DNA of 64,000 nt. Source: Synechocystis sp. PCC 7509. GTDB lineage: Bacteria > Cyanobacteriota > Cyanobacteriia > Cyanobacteriales > Chroococcidiopsidaceae. The notes beneath the pieces were generated by a model. The model had not been told where the DNA came from and did not search any database. It worked only from the letters and a program-made list of their open reading frames with translations. Each line of letters starts with the position of its first letter. The stretch's first letter is position 1. The stretch spans positions 3,546,324 through 3,610,323 of the forward strand of contig NZ_ALVU02000001.1 in the NCBI RefSeq assembly GCF_000332075.2, in the 5' to 3' direction. Position numbers and translations under genes: made by a program. This document shows, in pieces, positions 51,394 to 60,401 of this stretch.

Positions 51394-51750
51394 ATGAAGA
51401 TTTCACAATCAGCCCAATCTGAGGTAATTGAAATGTTACACCAAACCTTAGCGACTGTTATAGAGTTGAAAACTTACATCAAGCAGGCGCAATGGAATCA
51501 ACAAATAAATTTTTACCAACCCCACGCAATCTATGACGAAATTTTGGCGATTGTGGAAGAATACATTAATTTTTTTGCCGCCTCAAAGGTGTCTTTGAGC
51601 AGGGTAGACACGAAAACAAATTGCCCAAAATCGTCGCTAAATGACTCCTCAAATACCATTATTTGCATCAAAAATAGAATAACTGCTTTAGCAACTCGTT
51701 TAGAACCTTACGCTCAGTTGCTGCGTGATACAAAAAAATTACCGATTTAG
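51394..51750 (+). CDS. Degenerate Dps-like (ferritin-fold) protein
   Basis: 118 residues. The first 60 residues match Dps helices A and B: LHQTLATVIELKTYIKQAQWN, INFYQPHAIYDEILAIVEEYINF. The segment ITALATRLEPYAQLLRDT matches helix C-D text of Dps. The usual first iron-site histidine (QAHWN) is here glutamine (QAQWN), the middle is shortened to a K/S/N-rich run, and the C-terminus ends before the last helix. It is therefore a worn-down or diverged member, probably not a working ferritin-like nanocage. Full-length Dps has about 160-190 residues. Confidence 0.55.
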   Translation: MKISQSAQSEVIEMLHQTLATVIELKTYIKQAQWNQQINFYQPHAIYDEILAIVEEYINFFAASKVSLSRVDTKTNCPKSSLNDSSNTIICIKNRITALATRLEPYAQLLRDTKKLPI

Positions 51751-51778
51751 AACTTAATACTAAATAGAGTCAAAAATT

Positions 51779-52387
51779 ATGCAACTTCAACGCACAATTT
51801 GTTTACTGGTAGCAAGTGTAAGTATTGGGATTACTGGATGCGTCCCATTAAGCCAGAGTAATGCTCAAATTAGTCAAACTCCGACCACTACTCAAACTCC
51901 TTTGCGCGAACCGGATGTAGTCTATGTGCCTACGCCCCAGGAAGTTGTAGACGAAATGCTGGCATTAGCCAAAGTGACAAAAAATGATGTAATTTACGAT
52001 CTTGGTAGTGGTGATGGGCGGATTCCTGTCACCGCAGCGCAGAAATTTGGGACTAGGGGAATTGGCATAGATATTAACCCCGAACGCATCCAAGAAGCTA
52101 ATGCTAATGCTCAAAAAGCCGGAGTAAGCGATCGCGTTAAGTTTCTTAATCAGGACTTATTTACAACGGATATTAGCCAAGCAACGGTTGTAACGCTTTA
52201 CCTTTTACCCGAACTAAATGTGAGGTTGCGACCTCAATTATTTAAGCAACTCAAGCCAGGTACTCGCATTGTCTCCCATGATTTTGACATGGGCGAGTGG
52301 AAACCAGAGCGAACGGTGCAAACAAAAGAAGGTTCTACTATCTACTTATGGACTATCCCCAAAGAAGTTCCTCCCAATTTGCGATGA
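51779..52387 (+). CDS. Lipoprotein-like SAM-dependent methyltransferase
   Basis: 202 residues. An N-terminal signal with lipobox (SIGITGC, Cys21) or Sec signal precedes a class I methyltransferase: motif I VIYDLGSGDGRIPVTAAQKFG, GIGIDINPERIQEA, FLNQDLFTTD and the post-motif VSHDFDMGEW. A methyltransferase outside the cytoplasm would be unusual since SAM is cytosolic, so either it is a membrane-anchored inner-face protein or the signal is not cleaved. It sits just before the periplasmic aldehyde oxidoreductase operon. Confidence 0.75.
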   Translation: MQLQRTICLLVASVSIGITGCVPLSQSNAQISQTPTTTQTPLREPDVVYVPTPQEVVDEMLALAKVTKNDVIYDLGSGDGRIPVTAAQKFGTRGIGIDINPERIQEANANAQKAGVSDRVKFLNQDLFTTDISQATVVTLYLLPELNVRLRPQLFKQLKPGTRIVSHDFDMGEWKPERTVQTKEGSTIYLWTIPKEVPPNLR

Positions 52388-52500
52388 GCATATTTAACTG
52401 ATTGAGTTAAAATGCTCGCTAAATCCTAGGTACAAGTAAAAAGTCAAGGGTGACTTCTTTGCCGTTTGCGCTTAAATTCAGTAATTTTAAGAGTATAAAT

Positions 52501-53157
52501 ATGCGAATCAGGTTAAAACGCCGACGGTTTGGTCAAATAATGATTTCCGGTACAGTAGTAGCGGTGTTGGGGAATTTGACAAGCAAAACTTGGGCGCAAA
52601 CAAGCCCTCGTAGCCAAAGCGCACCAAATCAAGCACCAGAAGTAGTCGATGTAACGCTGCGAGTCAATGGCACAGAACGCAATCTAAAAATAGACGCGCG
52701 TGTCACATTATTGGATGCGTTGCGCGATCGCATTGGTTTAACAGGAACAAAAAAAGGATGCGATCGCGGTCAATGCGGTGCTTGCACTGTATTGGTTAAC
52801 GGACAGCGCATCAATTCCTGTTTGTCGCTGGCAATTATGTACGACGATACCGAAATCACCACCGTTGAAGGGTTAGCGCGCGGCAATGAATTACACCCCG
52901 TACAAGCAGCCTTCATCAAGCATGACGGCTTTCAGTGCGGCTATTGTACCCCCGGTCAAGTTTGTTCGGCAGTGGGTGCTATAGCTGAAGCAAAAGCAGG
53001 TACAGCAAGCTCCGTAACAGCAGATGTCAGGAAGCAAGGACAAGTTGAATTGACCGCTATGGAAATCTCGGAACGCATGAGTGGCAACATTTGTCGGTGC
53101 GGTGCTTATCCTGGCATTGTGGCGGCAGTGCAGGAAGTAAGTCAAGCCAATTCATAA
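52501..53157 (+). CDS. paoA: Periplasmic aldehyde oxidoreductase, 2Fe-2S subunit
   Basis: 218 residues from ATG 52501; a GTG at 52450 is an alternative. A Tat signal is visible (KRRRFGQIM, then a hydrophobic core to ...WAQ). The plant-type 2Fe-2S cluster is GCDRGQCGACTVLVNG and a second [2Fe-2S] cluster FQCGYCTPGQVCSAV plus GNICRCGAYPGI, as in the xanthine oxidase family. Size and leader match PaoA (YagT) of E. coli. It is exported together with subunits B and C, which lack leaders. The downstream gap to paoB is 33 bp. Confidence 0.92.
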   Translation: MRIRLKRRRFGQIMISGTVVAVLGNLTSKTWAQTSPRSQSAPNQAPEVVDVTLRVNGTERNLKIDARVTLLDALRDRIGLTGTKKGCDRGQCGACTVLVNGQRINSCLSLAIMYDDTEITTVEGLARGNELHPVQAAFIKHDGFQCGYCTPGQVCSAVGAIAEAKAGTASSVTADVRKQGQVELTAMEISERMSGNICRCGAYPGIVAAVQEVSQANS

Positions 53158-53190
53158 AAAGATTATTTGTTTTTATAACTCCCTTTCCCT

Positions 53191-54174
53191 ATGAAACCAT
53201 TTACTTATTTACGTGCGACCGAAACCAGCACAGCCATTGAGTCCGCCACCAGCCAAACAAAATTTATTGCTGGCGGTACGAATCTTCTTGACTTGATGAA
53301 AGAAGGCGTAGAACAACCAAACCGTCTAATTGATATTACTAGAATACAGTTGGCGCAAATTCAACCCACCGCTAACGGTGTACGCATCGGGGCGCTGGCA
53401 AAAAACAGCGATACTGCTAACCATCCTCTAATCCGCACGCGCTATCCGCTACTTTCGCAAGCTTTACTTGCTGGGGCATCGCCACAACTGCGAAATATGG
53501 CATCTCTTGGTGGAAATTTGCTGCAAAGAACTCGCTGTTATTACTTTTACGATACCTCCGCACCTTGCAATAAGCGTCAACCTGGGTCTGGCTGTGCCGC
53601 CATTGAAGGCTATAACCGCATCCATGCAATTTTAGGTACGAGTGATAGTTGTATCGCAACTCATCCGTCTGATATGTGCGTGGCACTAGCCGCACTGGAT
53701 GCGGTGGTACAAGTTTCAGGAGCAAAAGGCGATCGCGCAATTCCCTTTGCGGAGTTTCATCGCTTACCTGGAGATACGCCCCAAATTGAGACAGTATTGC
53801 AACCAGGGGAATTAATTACAGCCGTTGATTTGCCTAATTCATCCTTTGCCGAAAATTCTCATTACTTCAAAGTTCGAGACAGAACATCCTATGCCTTTGC
53901 TGTAGTTTCCGTTGCTTCTGCCCTAGAAATTAACAACGGTACGATTGGCAATGCGCGAATGGCATTAGGAGGAGTGGCGCATAAACCTTGGCGGTCAGTA
54001 GAAGCCGAGAAGATACTGATAAGCGCAAAACCAAACGAACAAACCTTTCAGGCGGCGGCGGCGGCGACTTTACAGGGGGCAAAAGGTTACAAACACAACG
54101 CTTTTAAAGTGGAACTAGCAAAAAGGGCAATTGTGCGATCGCTAACTATAGCAACAGAGGGGACAGCAGTATGA
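53191..54174 (+). CDS. paoB: Periplasmic aldehyde oxidoreductase, FAD and 4Fe-4S subunit
   Basis: 327 residues. FAD-binding signatures: FIAGGTNLLDLMKEGVE, IGALAKNSDTANHPLI and LRNMASLGGNLLQRTRC. PaoB-type enzymes have an additional 4Fe-4S cluster, and the cysteine-rich loop is here: CYYFYDTSAPCNKRQPGSGCAAIEG, then DSCIATHPSD. This marks the protein as PaoB rather than ordinary xanthine dehydrogenase. Overlaps paoC by four bases. Confidence 0.92.
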   Translation: MKPFTYLRATETSTAIESATSQTKFIAGGTNLLDLMKEGVEQPNRLIDITRIQLAQIQPTANGVRIGALAKNSDTANHPLIRTRYPLLSQALLAGASPQLRNMASLGGNLLQRTRCYYFYDTSAPCNKRQPGSGCAAIEGYNRIHAILGTSDSCIATHPSDMCVALAALDAVVQVSGAKGDRAIPFAEFHRLPGDTPQIETVLQPGELITAVDLPNSSFAENSHYFKVRDRTSYAFAVVSVASALEINNGTIGNARMALGGVAHKPWRSVEAEKILISAKPNEQTFQAAAAATLQGAKGYKHNAFKVELAKRAIVRSLTIATEGTAV

Positions 54175-56411
54175 ATCAAGCAGATAGAGCAACTAATGCC
54201 GTAACAGGCAAGCCGATGGATCGGGTCGATGGTCGCCTCAAAGTCACAGGGACGGCACAATACGCGGCGGAATTTCCCCAAAAGAATCTTGCTTACGCCG
54301 TTCTAATTGACAGTAAAATTGCTCGTGGCGAAATTAAGAGCATGGATCTCAGCGCCGCAGAAAAAGCACCAGGAGTTCTCGCTATTCTTACTCACGCTAA
54401 CGCGCCTAAACTCAAGGTCATGCCAGCTTTTACAGCCGGAGGAGGTGCAGCAGAAAGCCGCCTACCTTTAAGCGATAATAACATCTATCATGTTGGTCAA
54501 TATATTGGTGTGGTAGTTGCCGACACCTTTGAACGCGCCACCCACGCCGCCGAATTAGTCCGGGTTACGTACGCCGAACAACCACCTTTAGTTGAGATAC
54601 AGCGTTTGCGAGATCGGGCAGTTGTACCCAAAGGCAAAGTATCACGAAGACCAGCAGATATGCTGCGCGGGAATTTCAAGCAAGGTTTAGCTGAAGGGAA
54701 GGTGCAGGTTGAAGAAACTTATACAACACCCATCGAACACCATAACCCAATGGAGCCGCACGCGACAACCGCCGTTTGGGAAAGAAATCGCCTCACTGTT
54801 TACGATTCTACACAGAACATTTTTGGTACGAGCAAAACTCTAGCAGCAGCTTTTGGAATTCCTGAAAAAAATGTCCGCGTTGTCTGCAAATTTATCGGTG
54901 GAGCGTTTGGTTGTAAAGGTACAATGTGGTCGCACGTCCCCCTAGCTGCTCTTGCCGCTCGTTACGTGCGTCGTCCGGTTAAGTTAGTTTTGACACGCCC
55001 GGAGATGTTTACAGGCGTTGGATATAGAGCGCAAACCGAGCAACAAGTTATTCTAGCTGCTACTTCAGAGGGCAAGTTGACTGCTCTAGCTCATCAAGGT
55101 ATTTCTGATACTTGCCTTGAAACCATTGGTGAATTTGTCGAACCGTTTACAAAGGCTACTCATATGATGTATGCCTGCCCAAACGTGCAAATTTCGCAAC
55201 GAGTTGTACGGTTAAACAAAGGTCAGCCCACGTTTATGCGCGCCCCAGGTGAAGCTTCAGGAACCTTCGCCCTTGAATCTGCCCTTGACGAACTTGCTTA
55301 TAAGTTAAAGCTAGACCCGATTGAGTTGCGCTTGCGTAACCATGCAGACACCGACCCCGATACCAATTTGCCTTGGTCGAGTAAATCGCTCAAAGAATCT
55401 TATCAGCTTGGCGCTGAGAAATTTGGCTGGTCGCGGCGCAACCCCGAACCGCGTTCGATGCGCGACGGTCGGTATCTTGTGGGGATGGGGATGGCTAGTG
55501 CTACCTACCCTGTGCTTCACTTTCCTGCTAGTGCTGTAACCAAAATTATGCTCGATGGTAGCGTCGTTGTCCAAAGCGGTACGCACGAGATGGGTACGGG
55601 TACGGCGACAGCATTACCACCAGTGGTTGCTGATGTGTTGGGAATTGCTGTCGAAAAGGTGCGATTTGAGCTTGGCGATACTGATTTGCCGCGTGCGCCA
55701 GTTTCCGGCGGTTCGGCAACAATATCTTCCGTCGGAACCGCAGTTGAAGGAGCAACGCAAGCAGTCCGGGCAAAAGTATTAGCTATAGCTCGCGCAGATA
55801 GAAAATCGCCGCTTTACAAAATTCCCGCCACAGAAATTGCTACTGAAAATGGACAGTTGTTTGTGAAGAGCGATCGCACTAAAAGCGAAACCTACGCATC
55901 GATTCTCCAACGCAATAATTTGAAAATGGTAGAAGCCAGCTTTGATGCTAAATTCGACCAAGCAGATAAAAAATACTCAATGCACTCCTTTGGCGCGCAA
56001 TTTGCCGAGGTACGTATCGATCCCGATATTGGTCAAGTTCGCGTAACCCGCTTTGTGGGAGCTTTTGGCACAGGACGAATCATGAATAGAAAAACCGCAA
56101 ATTCGCAATTAATCGGTGGGATTACGATGGGTATCGGCATGGCGCTGTTAGAAGAAACCATAACCGACAACCGTTATGGGCGTATTGTCAATCCCAATTT
56201 GGGCGAGTACCACGTACCTGTTAATGCTGATATTCCAGCAATTGAGGCTTATTTTGTTGAAGAAAATGATCCCCACATCAACGCAATCGGAGCTAAAGGG
56301 ATTGGCGAAATTGGGATTACAGGCGTAGCGGCGGCGATCGCCAATGCGGTCTATCACGCTACGGGCAAGCGCGTTCGTTCTCTGCCCATTACCCTAGACA
56401 AATTAATTTAA
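54171..56411 (+). CDS. paoC: Periplasmic aldehyde oxidoreductase, molybdopterin subunit
   Basis: 746 residues, close to PaoC of E. coli (732). The xanthine oxidase fold motifs are present: KPMDRVDGRLKVTGTAQYAAE, CKFIGGAFGCKG, PTFMRAPGEASGTFALESALDELA, VQSGTHEMGTGTATALPPVVADVLG and the C-terminal catalytic glutamate in GIGEIGITGVAAAIANAVY. It oxidises aromatic and other aldehydes to acids, holding a molybdenum MCD cofactor. It is followed after one base by the XdhC-like gene. Confidence 0.93.
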   Translation: MNQADRATNAVTGKPMDRVDGRLKVTGTAQYAAEFPQKNLAYAVLIDSKIARGEIKSMDLSAAEKAPGVLAILTHANAPKLKVMPAFTAGGGAAESRLPLSDNNIYHVGQYIGVVVADTFERATHAAELVRVTYAEQPPLVEIQRLRDRAVVPKGKVSRRPADMLRGNFKQGLAEGKVQVEETYTTPIEHHNPMEPHATTAVWERNRLTVYDSTQNIFGTSKTLAAAFGIPEKNVRVVCKFIGGAFGCKGTMWSHVPLAALAARYVRRPVKLVLTRPEMFTGVGYRAQTEQQVILAATSEGKLTALAHQGISDTCLETIGEFVEPFTKATHMMYACPNVQISQRVVRLNKGQPTFMRAPGEASGTFALESALDELAYKLKLDPIELRLRNHADTDPDTNLPWSSKSLKESYQLGAEKFGWSRRNPEPRSMRDGRYLVGMGMASATYPVLHFPASAVTKIMLDGSVVVQSGTHEMGTGTATALPPVVADVLGIAVEKVRFELGDTDLPRAPVSGGSATISSVGTAVEGATQAVRAKVLAIARADRKSPLYKIPATEIATENGQLFVKSDRTKSETYASILQRNNLKMVEASFDAKFDQADKKYSMHSFGAQFAEVRIDPDIGQVRVTRFVGAFGTGRIMNRKTANSQLIGGITMGIGMALLEETITDNRYGRIVNPNLGEYHVPVNADIPAIEAYFVEENDPHINAIGAKGIGEIGITGVAAAIANAVYHATGKRVRSLPITLDKLI

Positions 56412-56412
56412 C

Positions 56413-57585
56413 ATGAAAGAATTTATCGCCATCTTAGCGGAACTTGAAAAAAGCAACCGTCAAGGCAAAACAACTATCATGGCTACGGTGATTGAAGCTA
56501 GTGGTTCTACCTATCGCCGCCCAGGAGCGCGGATGCTGCTAACTTCTGATGGTCGTAGTATAGGGACAATTAGTGGAGGTTGTTTAGAAGCCGATGTTTG
56601 TTTGCGATCGCAAAAAGTAATGGCAACGAATCAACCAACAGTAGTAACCTATGACACCACCTCTGATGAAGATATTGTCTGGGGACTGGGACTAGGCTGT
56701 AATGGCTTGGTGCGCGTGCTAATTGAGCCGATTACACCTTCTCAAGCAGATTATGTAGAGTTTCTATTTAGGTGCTACAGCGATCGCCAATTAGGTGTTG
56801 TAGCCACCTTGGTTAGCGCCACCGGTTCGGTTCAAGAGCAAGTTGGAACTCGTTTAATGTTGCAACAAAATGGCAATTTTATTAACCAGTTCTCAAATTT
56901 TATAGCCGCAAGCATAGTTGAAGACGCACGTACAGCATTACAAGACAAAGTTTCAACCTTGAAGTCCTATCTATTACCTAATGGTGAAGTAGAGGTTTTT
57001 ATTGAAGTTATCCAGCCACCATTACCACTTGTAATTTTTGGTGCGGGTCATGATGCAATACCTGTAGCGCGTTTTGCTAAAGAATTAGGTTGGAATGTCA
57101 CCGTTGTTGATACAAGACAATCAGAAGCAACACAAAATCGATTTACTGATGCAGATGCCATTGTACTATCTCGTCCAGAAAATATTAGTGACTATGTTGC
57201 TGTGAGCGATCGCACTGTAGCTGTAGTTATGACTCACAACTACTTGCACGACCGCGAAGTTCTCAAAACCCTCCTACCATCGCAAGTTTGCTACTTAGGT
57301 ATTCTCGGACCTAAAAGCAGAACCGAGCGTTTGCTAGAAGAATTGCGCCAAATAGAAATTAATCCCACTAGAGAACAAATGCACCGATTATATGCTCCTA
57401 TTGGGCTTGATATTGGTGCTGATACTCCCGAAGAAATTGCTCTGTCAATTATTGCCGGAATTCAAGCTGTGATTACTAACCGTTTAGGAAACCAGCTAAG
57501 AGAGCGAAAGGGATCGATTCACGAACCAATTACCAAGCAGGGCAATCAATTAAACCCGTCAGTTAAAAAGTATGTCAGCGTATGA
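56413..57585 (+). CDS. paoD: XdhC/PaoD-like molybdenum cofactor insertion chaperone
   Basis: 390 residues. It has the XdhC signature: VIEASGSTYRRPGARMLLTSDGRSIGTISGGCLEADV at the N-terminus (about 22-60) and a C-terminal Rossmann domain (VIFGAGHDAIPVARFAKELGWNVTVVDTR) with MTHNYLHDREVLKTLLPSQVCYLGILGPKSR. This family binds the cofactor and loads it into the aldehyde oxidoreductase. One base separates it from paoC; it overlaps the mocA-like gene by four bases. The symbol follows the E. coli naming and is by position as well as family. Confidence 0.88.
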   Translation: MKEFIAILAELEKSNRQGKTTIMATVIEASGSTYRRPGARMLLTSDGRSIGTISGGCLEADVCLRSQKVMATNQPTVVTYDTTSDEDIVWGLGLGCNGLVRVLIEPITPSQADYVEFLFRCYSDRQLGVVATLVSATGSVQEQVGTRLMLQQNGNFINQFSNFIAASIVEDARTALQDKVSTLKSYLLPNGEVEVFIEVIQPPLPLVIFGAGHDAIPVARFAKELGWNVTVVDTRQSEATQNRFTDADAIVLSRPENISDYVAVSDRTVAVVMTHNYLHDREVLKTLLPSQVCYLGILGPKSRTERLLEELRQIEINPTREQMHRLYAPIGLDIGADTPEEIALSIIAGIQAVITNRLGNQLRERKGSIHEPITKQGNQLNPSVKKYVSV

Positions 57586-58196
57586 AGGTCGTTGAAGAAT
57601 ATAACCAAAACATTGGAATTGTTATTCTAGCTGCTGGAGCATCAACGCGCATGGGTACGCCTAAGCAATTGTTGCCCTATCAAGAATGCACTTTACTTCG
57701 TCACACCATAGAAGTTGCGAAGTCTTCTGTCTGCCGACCAATTGTTGTTATTTTGGGCGCTTATGCCCAACTTATTAAGCCTGATATCAGCCATCTTTCT
57801 ATTCAAATAGTAGAAAACTTGCAGTGGGCTAAAGGGATGAGTTCTTCAATTAAAGTAGGGATTCAAGAGCTAACAACATCTTACCCAGAAGTAAAGGCAG
57901 CAATAGTCACGCTTTGCGATCAACCTTTCATTTCTACCGAGATTATTAATCAGCTTGCCTTAACACACTATTCGACAAATCAGCCGATTATTGCTTGCGA
58001 GTATGGAGAAGCTTTAGGTGTACCAGCTTTATTTAGCGATCGCTTGTTCTCGGAACTTATCACACTTAAAAATGGTGAAGGAGCAAAACAAGTTATTAAA
58101 AAGCATTCTCAGGAAGTTTTTAGTATATCTTTTCCAGAAGGCGCTATGGACATTGACACACCAAAAGAATACGCAGAGCTTCTTGTTATGACATGA
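57582..58196 (+). CDS. mocA: Molybdenum cofactor cytidylyltransferase
   Basis: 204 residues of the MobA/MocA nucleotidyltransferase family. The nucleotide-binding motif is VILAAGASTRMGTPKQLLPY (about 11-30), with CDQPF and the C-terminal D-I-D-T-P (MDIDTPKEY). It transfers CMP to Mo-molybdopterin for PaoC. It overlaps paoD by four bases. Together with paoABC and the chaperone, this is a complete enzyme plus maturation set. Confidence 0.92.
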   Translation: MKVVEEYNQNIGIVILAAGASTRMGTPKQLLPYQECTLLRHTIEVAKSSVCRPIVVILGAYAQLIKPDISHLSIQIVENLQWAKGMSSSIKVGIQELTTSYPEVKAAIVTLCDQPFISTEIINQLALTHYSTNQPIIACEYGEALGVPALFSDRLFSELITLKNGEGAKQVIKKHSQEVFSISFPEGAMDIDTPKEYAELLVMT

Positions 58197-58262
58197 ACAT
58201 TGCATTGCGAACAAAACTTTTTTTAGCTTGCGTAGAGAGAAAATACTACGGAATACATAACT

Positions 58263-59312
58263 ATGCCATCTAAATCTCTGGTTTCTTTCTCACTCTCGAT
58301 TTGTTCAGTAATGTTACTAGGTTCGCCCGTACTCAGTCAAGCGCAAAGTCAGTTGCCCTATTGGACTAAAGCGACATCACCAACGGTAGCTCGGCAAGAG
58401 CTTTATCCAGAAGTTTTGAACAACAAAATTTACGTAGTCGGCGGTTTACTCAGCCCAAACACTGGCTTTTCCGCCCACTTCGAGTCTTACGACCCGGTCA
58501 AGGATACTTGGACAGTATTAAGACCGCTACCGGAAGCACGCCATCATATTACACTGTCGGCAGTCAATGGTTTACTCTATGGTATTGGCGGTTTTACTGG
58601 CGGGTTTCCAGACTGGCGCGCACAGCCGACTATGTTTATCTACAATCCCAGTTCTAATACTTGGACTCAAGGTACTGACCTGCCAGTGGCTCGCGCCGAG
58701 GGGATATCCGCAGTAGTTGATAATAAAGTCTACCTAATTGGCGGGCGCGTTCGAGCTACTGAAAACGCTCGACTTTTCAACGACCACATCGACAGCGTAC
58801 GAAACGAAGTATTCGATCCAATAACTAAACGATGGTCGTCCCTTGCCAATGCATCGACACCGCGAAACAGTGCAGCCTCAGCCGTAATTGATGGCAAAAT
58901 CTATGTTGTTGGTGGGCGCAAATTTTCCAAAAATGCTGATGGCACTGCACGCCAAGTCAATGTAGCAAATCTTGAAGTTTACGATCCTAATCTCAATCGC
59001 TGGCAGACGCGATCGCCTATGCCTCAAGCTAGAGGAGGTCTGGCGGCAACTTCCCATTTGGGCAAGCTTTACGTTTTTGGCGGCGAACAATGGGTTCCAG
59101 AGCAGAAAGTTTTTGCCGAAAGTTGGGTATACGACCCGAAAACTGACAAATGGGAAACATTACCACCCTTACCAACCCCCCGACACGGATTAGGGGCATC
59201 CGCCGTTGGCAACCGAATTTTTGTTTTTGGTGGCGGAACTAAAACGGGCGGAAATGCCGCTACAACGAGCCACGAAGTGCTAGTATTGCCCACCAACGGA
59301 GCAATACCTTAA
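58263..59312 (+). CDS. Secreted Kelch-repeat protein
   Basis: 349 residues. A signal peptide (SFSLSICSVMLLGSPVLSQAQ) is followed by six Kelch blades whose GG motifs recur: KIYVVGGLL, LLYGIGGFT, KVYLIGGRV, KIYVVGGRK, KLYVFGGEQ and RIFVFGGGT, each about 50 residues apart. It folds as a six-bladed beta-propeller in the periplasm or outside. Ligand or catalytic role unknown. It lies 66 bp downstream of mocA, so it may be part of the aldehyde operon. Confidence 0.85.
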   Translation: MPSKSLVSFSLSICSVMLLGSPVLSQAQSQLPYWTKATSPTVARQELYPEVLNNKIYVVGGLLSPNTGFSAHFESYDPVKDTWTVLRPLPEARHHITLSAVNGLLYGIGGFTGGFPDWRAQPTMFIYNPSSNTWTQGTDLPVARAEGISAVVDNKVYLIGGRVRATENARLFNDHIDSVRNEVFDPITKRWSSLANASTPRNSAASAVIDGKIYVVGGRKFSKNADGTARQVNVANLEVYDPNLNRWQTRSPMPQARGGLAATSHLGKLYVFGGEQWVPEQKVFAESWVYDPKTDKWETLPPLPTPRHGLGASAVGNRIFVFGGGTKTGGNAATTSHEVLVLPTNGAIP

Positions 59313-59352
59313 TCTTTTACTATTTAAACACTACGCCAACTTGTTCAGGCTT

Positions 59353-60270
59353 TCAATCTACAACATCAGCTTGTTTTAATGCCACCGCTAATTTTGTCAT
59401 AAATTCAACAAAGACGCGAACTTTAGCCGAGAGATAGCGTTTTTGGGGATACAATACTGCGATCGGTAATCCAACTTGAGTCGCGTAAGATTGAAGAATG
59501 GGTTGGAGGTTTCCACGCGCGATCGCTTTGGCGGCAATAAATTTAGGCAGTTGGACTACACCCGCTCCTTGAATCACTGCTGCTAAAATCACCTCTGAGT
59601 CATCAAATCGCAGATAACTATCAACAGCAAGGTCAATTATTTTGCCCTCTTGTTCAAATTTCCAGATAGGTTCTTGTCGAGTTTGTGGATAGATAAAATT
59701 GACAGTGCGATGCTGCAATAGTTCGATGGGCGTTGTGGGCATACCATATTGAGCCAGATACGACGGCGAGGCACAGGTGATGTAGCGTGCCGTTGCTAAG
59801 TAGTGCATGATTAAACTGCTATCGCTGCTGATGCCAATCCGCACCGTTGCATCAATACCTTCCTCAATCAGATCGCTCAAGCGATCGCTAAAAGAAACAT
59901 TTAGCTTTAAGTCAGGGTATTGTGTGGCAAATTGCAGCAAAGTCGGGGCAATGTGCATTTTGCCAAAGGTATTACTAAGATCGATCCGTAAAGTTCCGCT
60001 CGGTATAGATTGCGATCGCTTGACTTCAAGTTCGGCTTCTGACAAATCGTTGATAATTTGCTGACAGCGTTGATAAAATCGGTTGCCATCTTCAGTCAGT
60101 GTCAAACTGCGAGTCGTTCGCCCAAGCAAGCGCACCCCCAATTGGTCTTCTAAACGTAATACCGCTCGACTCACAGCCGAAGGAGCCATGCCCAACTGTC
60201 TTGCTGCTTCAGAAAAGCTGCCACATTGAGCGGAGCGCATAAAAATCATCAGGCTTTTCAGCTTATCCAT
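59353..60270 (-). CDS. LysR-family regulator
   Basis: 305 residues from ATG 60270 (MDKLKSLMIFMRSAQCGSFSEAARQLGMAPSAVSRAVLRLEDQLGVRLLGRTTRSLTLTEDG). Alternative upstream starts are non-ATG. HTH and effector domain (about 95-290) are typical. It is divergent from an NmrA-like gene at 60402, 131 bp apart, and probably regulates it. Confidence 0.92.
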   Translation of the reverse strand: MDKLKSLMIFMRSAQCGSFSEAARQLGMAPSAVSRAVLRLEDQLGVRLLGRTTRSLTLTEDGNRFYQRCQQIINDLSEAELEVKRSQSIPSGTLRIDLSNTFGKMHIAPTLLQFATQYPDLKLNVSFSDRLSDLIEEGIDATVRIGISSDSSLIMHYLATARYITCASPSYLAQYGMPTTPIELLQHRTVNFIYPQTRQEPIWKFEQEGKIIDLAVDSYLRFDDSEVILAAVIQGAGVVQLPKFIAAKAIARGNLQPILQSYATQVGLPIAVLYPQKRYLSAKVRVFVEFMTKLAVALKQADVVD

Positions 60271-60401
60271 TCCCTCCACCACAGCTTTGAATTTTTTGCA
60301 CAAGTGTTTTGAAGTTTAACTACTTTTTCTCTTTTCTTGTACAAGCTACTGTTTAGATAAGTTGAAATTGCCAAGTCCCAAATAAGATTAAGGAAACAAA
60401 T

